DNA from: Nageia nagi
Taxonomy: Eukaryota; Pinophyta
DNA length: 64,000 bases
Direction: 5' to 3'
Assembly (NCBI GenBank): GCA_050084985.1
Contig: JBITNC010000001.1
Location: 170,934,001 to 170,998,000, forward strand
Shown: piece by piece, positions 61,059 to 64,000 of the stretch
Position numbering within the stretch: position 1 is the first letter of the stretch
Layout of the letters: every line of letters starts with the position of its first letter
Made by a program: the position numbers and the translations under genes
Notes under the pieces: model-generated
The model's input: the letters and a program-made list of their open reading frames with translations, nothing else
Database searches by the model: none
What the model was told of the DNA's origin: nothing

Positions 61059-62089
61059 GGTAAGTGCAAGAAGTTGAGTCCCACTTTTGGCCAAAAAGTG
61101 GAACTATTTTATTTGATTTTCACCTTTCATCACAATTGATCTCAAAATTTGAAGTAATTAGATTTGTTAGCTTGAAAAAAGTCACTTGAGTAAAAATGTA
61201 GTGCTTGAAATCTAGTTTTCAAATATGTAATTTATTTCAATACCCAGATCATAGAAATAAATTTTTGATAGTTATATTTAAAACCCACTATTTAAAAAAT
61301 ACAATTTTAGAACCACACCCCCATCGTGTCCCTTAAGCTTAATTAGATCTAAATTAAAATATTTTATTAAATCCTTTTGGGTAAAGATACCTAAGACATT
61401 AAAGATTATGGAGGATATTTTTTTGGAATTTTTTCATGATTTTTTTTATTAGACCTAATCATCATTTCAAAAAATACTCATGTCCCTCAAGCATAATTTG
61501 ACCTAACTTTCAATTATTATTTTTTAAATTATAGAGAATAGATTGTGGAAATATATTTTATTTTTCATAATTCCAAAAAGATAAAAAGTTATTTAGCAAA
61601 TATGAAACCTTATTTTTTGAAGTTTATGGACCCTCTTTCATTAGAAATTATATTAAAAATAGAAAATCTAATCTAATTATAAAATGAATAGCATATTTGA
61701 AATTTGCACACTCTCATCCATAATCTTATAAAATGTCATGAAAAATGCTTTAAAAAGCATCATCGAACATATTTCCAAAGTCGATAAACTCCATTACCAT
61801 TGTTATGACCATGAAGCTGTAGGTCCAAAGCTAAGGTTCATGTCATCAAACCTAATTTTGAGTGAAAAGAGTGGGTAAGATTTTTGAATTTAAGGATTGG
61901 GATCTCGGTCCCCCTGCCTATTTATAGTATTCCAAGACTTCGATCTTAAGGGGTAGAATCTTGACCCTTGAGATCTCAATCTTGGCTTAGGGATCTTGAA
62001 CTAGCCAAGATCGAGATCCTAACCCCATGTTAAAAAAAACTAAGTTCCACTTTTTCCTCCAAAGTTGGCCTCAACTTCTTGCACTTACC
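61059..62089. mobile_element. Candidate DNA transposon/MITE with ~47-bp terminal inverted repeats
   Basis: The left end GGTAAGTGCAAGAAGTTGAG (from 61059) is repeated inverted at the right end (CTCAACTTCTTGCACTTACC, ending 62089). The similarity continues inward through CCACTTTTGG and AAAAAGTGGAACT with a few mismatches, about 47 bases per arm. The interior (~940 bp) has no transposase frame. Near 61890-62025 it holds repeated GATCTCGGT/GATCTTGA words. No matching target duplication was found at the ends, so the superfamily is open. Confidence 0.65.
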
Positions 62090-62218
62090 CTTTGGAAGAT
62101 ATGAAGTGTAATAATAATCAATTATATCCAATAATGAGGCTCCAATGTATCTTTATGCACTTTCTCTATCTGGATCCCACCTAAGAGTCATCACCTGGCT
62201 CCTTTTATCCAATGTTAG

Positions 62219-62330
62219 CCTCATGGGGGCTTGGAATACCCAACATGGGTGCCTAAGGATTAGGCATACCAACATGGGGGCCTAATGTGTATTAAGTGCC
62301 AACATGGGAGTTTAGGAGTGCCACACATGT
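62219..62330. repeat. ~30-bp minisatellite, three to four units
   Basis: CCAACATGGGNGCCTAA-like units begin near 62240, 62270 and 62300, with a weaker one (CCTCATGGGGGCTTGG) near 62219. Confidence 0.7.
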
Positions 62331-62689
62331 CCACATGTATTAAGGGAAAAAATGTGGGATCTTGGTATCATGCTGGACCAATGTGGGGGTATGGAAAACT
62401 CCTCAATACTAGCACATGCATATAAGTGTCTATCTAGTCATCTAAGTGCAATAATAGACCTTGGGTTTCCCACAATCATGATCAAGATCTCCAAGTGCAA
62501 TAATAACACCTAATTTAAGCTTTAGAGGAAGACTATCATAGTACAAATCCACTCTATATTTCCCTTGGTGTGTTTTATTTTGGTTTAAGTGTGAAATGAG
62601 AGATTGACTCTATATTATAAAATGCTTACTATGCTTTTATTTGTTAAAATTATGAAATCCTAGATAAAGATAATGATTACTTATCCTAC

Positions 62690-64000
62690 CTATATGTACA
62701 TGTTACTATTGCGGGTGGTTTTTGTGATGTGTAGGTGATAGGTAATAGAATGCGAGATGCTCTTGAATGGTTTGAAAATAAATGATTACTAGTGAATCTC
62801 ATATATAAGATCAAGACACTAGGACAACTAGATAAGTGGTTGCATACATACATAGCAGCATGGACCAAGATAAGCTCACTAGGATTGTTAATATGTGTTT
62901 ATGATTGCCTAGTTGTGCTCTTAATTTAAAGTTGAAAATATATACATTAAAGGATTGCCAAGGATGTTAGTATTTTATCTTGGGATCCCTAATAATTAAT
63001 ATTAATGGGTAAAGATAATTAAGGGAACTAACGAGATAGGAAAAAGGTAGAGCTTAATTATTTAAATAGATAAGTATTTTGTAAGAATATATGTATGTAT
63101 TACTTCTTAATTATTAATTAAGGTTAATTAATAATTAAGAATAGTAATCCATAAACTTTAAATATTATTATTGGATTAAAATAAATAAGCTAAATGAGTT
63201 GTGATTGGTTGATTGAAAAAGGCTAGAGTTAACTAAGCTTTTAATATATTATTTGTAATTAAATAATATTTATTATGCCTATTTTGCATGAGTTGTCACA
63301 ATTTTAACTTGTTGTGTCCTAGTTGGAAATTAAATGTGCCAATTCTAGTTGAGGTGTGCTAGTGGAACTTAGTTCTCTAGAGTATTGATTGTTGACTAAG
63401 TGGGAAGATATTTTTCACTTAGAAATTAATTTCCACTCACTTGAGTTTAAGTGGTGTTGTCACTCTAAGTTATTTTCTACCATGAAAATCAAATAATTAA
63501 TTATTTAATTAGCTTAGCCCTAGTTGTAAAGTTATGAATAGAACCTTAGAGTTGAGCTTTTGGGATTCATCCTTATTTTTCCTATTTTTGGAGTAGCAAA
63601 GTTTTGTAATTTTGGAGAAAGAGATCCTTCTACAATTACAAGAATTTATTAAGGTTTGCCTTTGATTGTTATATTCATTTGAAAAGCTTGAAATGATTAT
63701 TTTTATCAATAGGTAATTGATAGATTTTAATCTCTCATTTTTTATTTATTTACTTACAAGTATTCTTTTTTTTACCTACTTGTGTTATTTAAATATGATT
63801 GGTTGGGAATGTAGCTTAACTTTATTCTAGAATATTCCCTTTAGAAGCTTAGAGGATTTGAAATTTGTGTACAAATTTGGTATGTGGTTTTATTATAGGC
63901 TTTTAAAGTTTAAAACCCCCATTAATACCTTTGGTTTGGGTACATAAATATTTAGAGATAATATTTATGTTATTAATATATTAGAAGTTTCTCTTATACC
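62690..64000. other. AT-rich intergenic DNA at the window end
   Basis: No credible gene. The palindrome at 63104-63141 is the only clear structure. Sequence from 63500 on has the look of LTR-element leader, but no primer-binding site or mate was found. Confidence 0.35.
63104..63141. repeat. Perfect palindrome, 18-bp arms
   Basis: TTCTTAATTATTAATTAA (63104-63121) is followed by GG and then its exact reverse complement TTAATTAATAATTAAGAA (63124-63141). A weaker extension (ATTAC/GTAAT) flanks it. It could extrude a cruciform or be a small foldback element. Confidence 0.9.

Overview
The window looks like nuclear DNA of a land plant, most likely a seed plant. It has one intact five-exon WRKY transcription-factor gene with the plant-specific VQR-type intron, a pentatricopeptide-repeat (PPR) gene fragment, and several Ty1/copia and Ty3/gypsy-type LTR retrotransposons primed by plant-type tRNA sites. 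AT richness, wide gene spacing and many old, CpG-poor LTR elements would suit a gymnosperm, but that is inference; the species cannot be read from the sequence.

Layout. 1-16.6 kb: a decayed Ty3/gypsy region. It holds an LTR tail at the window start, a broken gag and a broken protease. It also holds an array of ~182-bp tandem repeats and a second LTR copy with a TATA box. A copia element with three LTRs (4079-12539, target duplication AGAAA) sits inside the ~182-bp array. 16.6-23.6 kb: AT-rich DNA with no convincing gene, a promoter-like W-box cluster and a SINE-like patch, ending at the leader and primer-binding site of another LTR element. 23.8-27.7 kb: a diverged copy of the 3.4 kb lying upstream of the WRKY gene, followed by a short unrecognised reading frame. 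27.95-31.76 kb: a truncated minus-strand copia element. 31977-32027 and 40704-40836: a PPR gene fragment split by a young element. 32028-40698: that element, an 8.7-kb minus-strand LTR retrotransposon (target duplication AGACT). Its LTRs differ at 13 hand-counted sites, all transitions. It carries gag and a second long frame (~1160 codons with one in-frame TGA) but no protease, reverse transcriptase, RNase H or integrase. 42785-51275: an older complete-length but broken minus-strand copia element (target duplication GTAAT). 51.47-54.85 kb: the second copy of the duplicated segment, ending just upstream of the WRKY TATA box. 55136-57675: the WRKY group IIb gene. 57.7-64 kb: AT-rich intergenic DNA with a ~1-kb terminal-inverted-repeat element, a short minisatellite and a perfect palindrome.

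How the parts relate. The WRKY gene is the only gene I expect to be functional for the host. The rest is layered transposon history, and order can be read from nesting, LTR divergence and CpG loss. The gypsy repeat array and its copia insertion are old, the 42.8-51.3 kb copia is intermediate, and the gag-plus-second-frame element in the PPR fragment is the youngest. That last element is the best candidate here for something undescribed: a non-autonomous retrotransposon family with its own large nuclear, coiled-coil protein and a regular bZIP-site array in U3.
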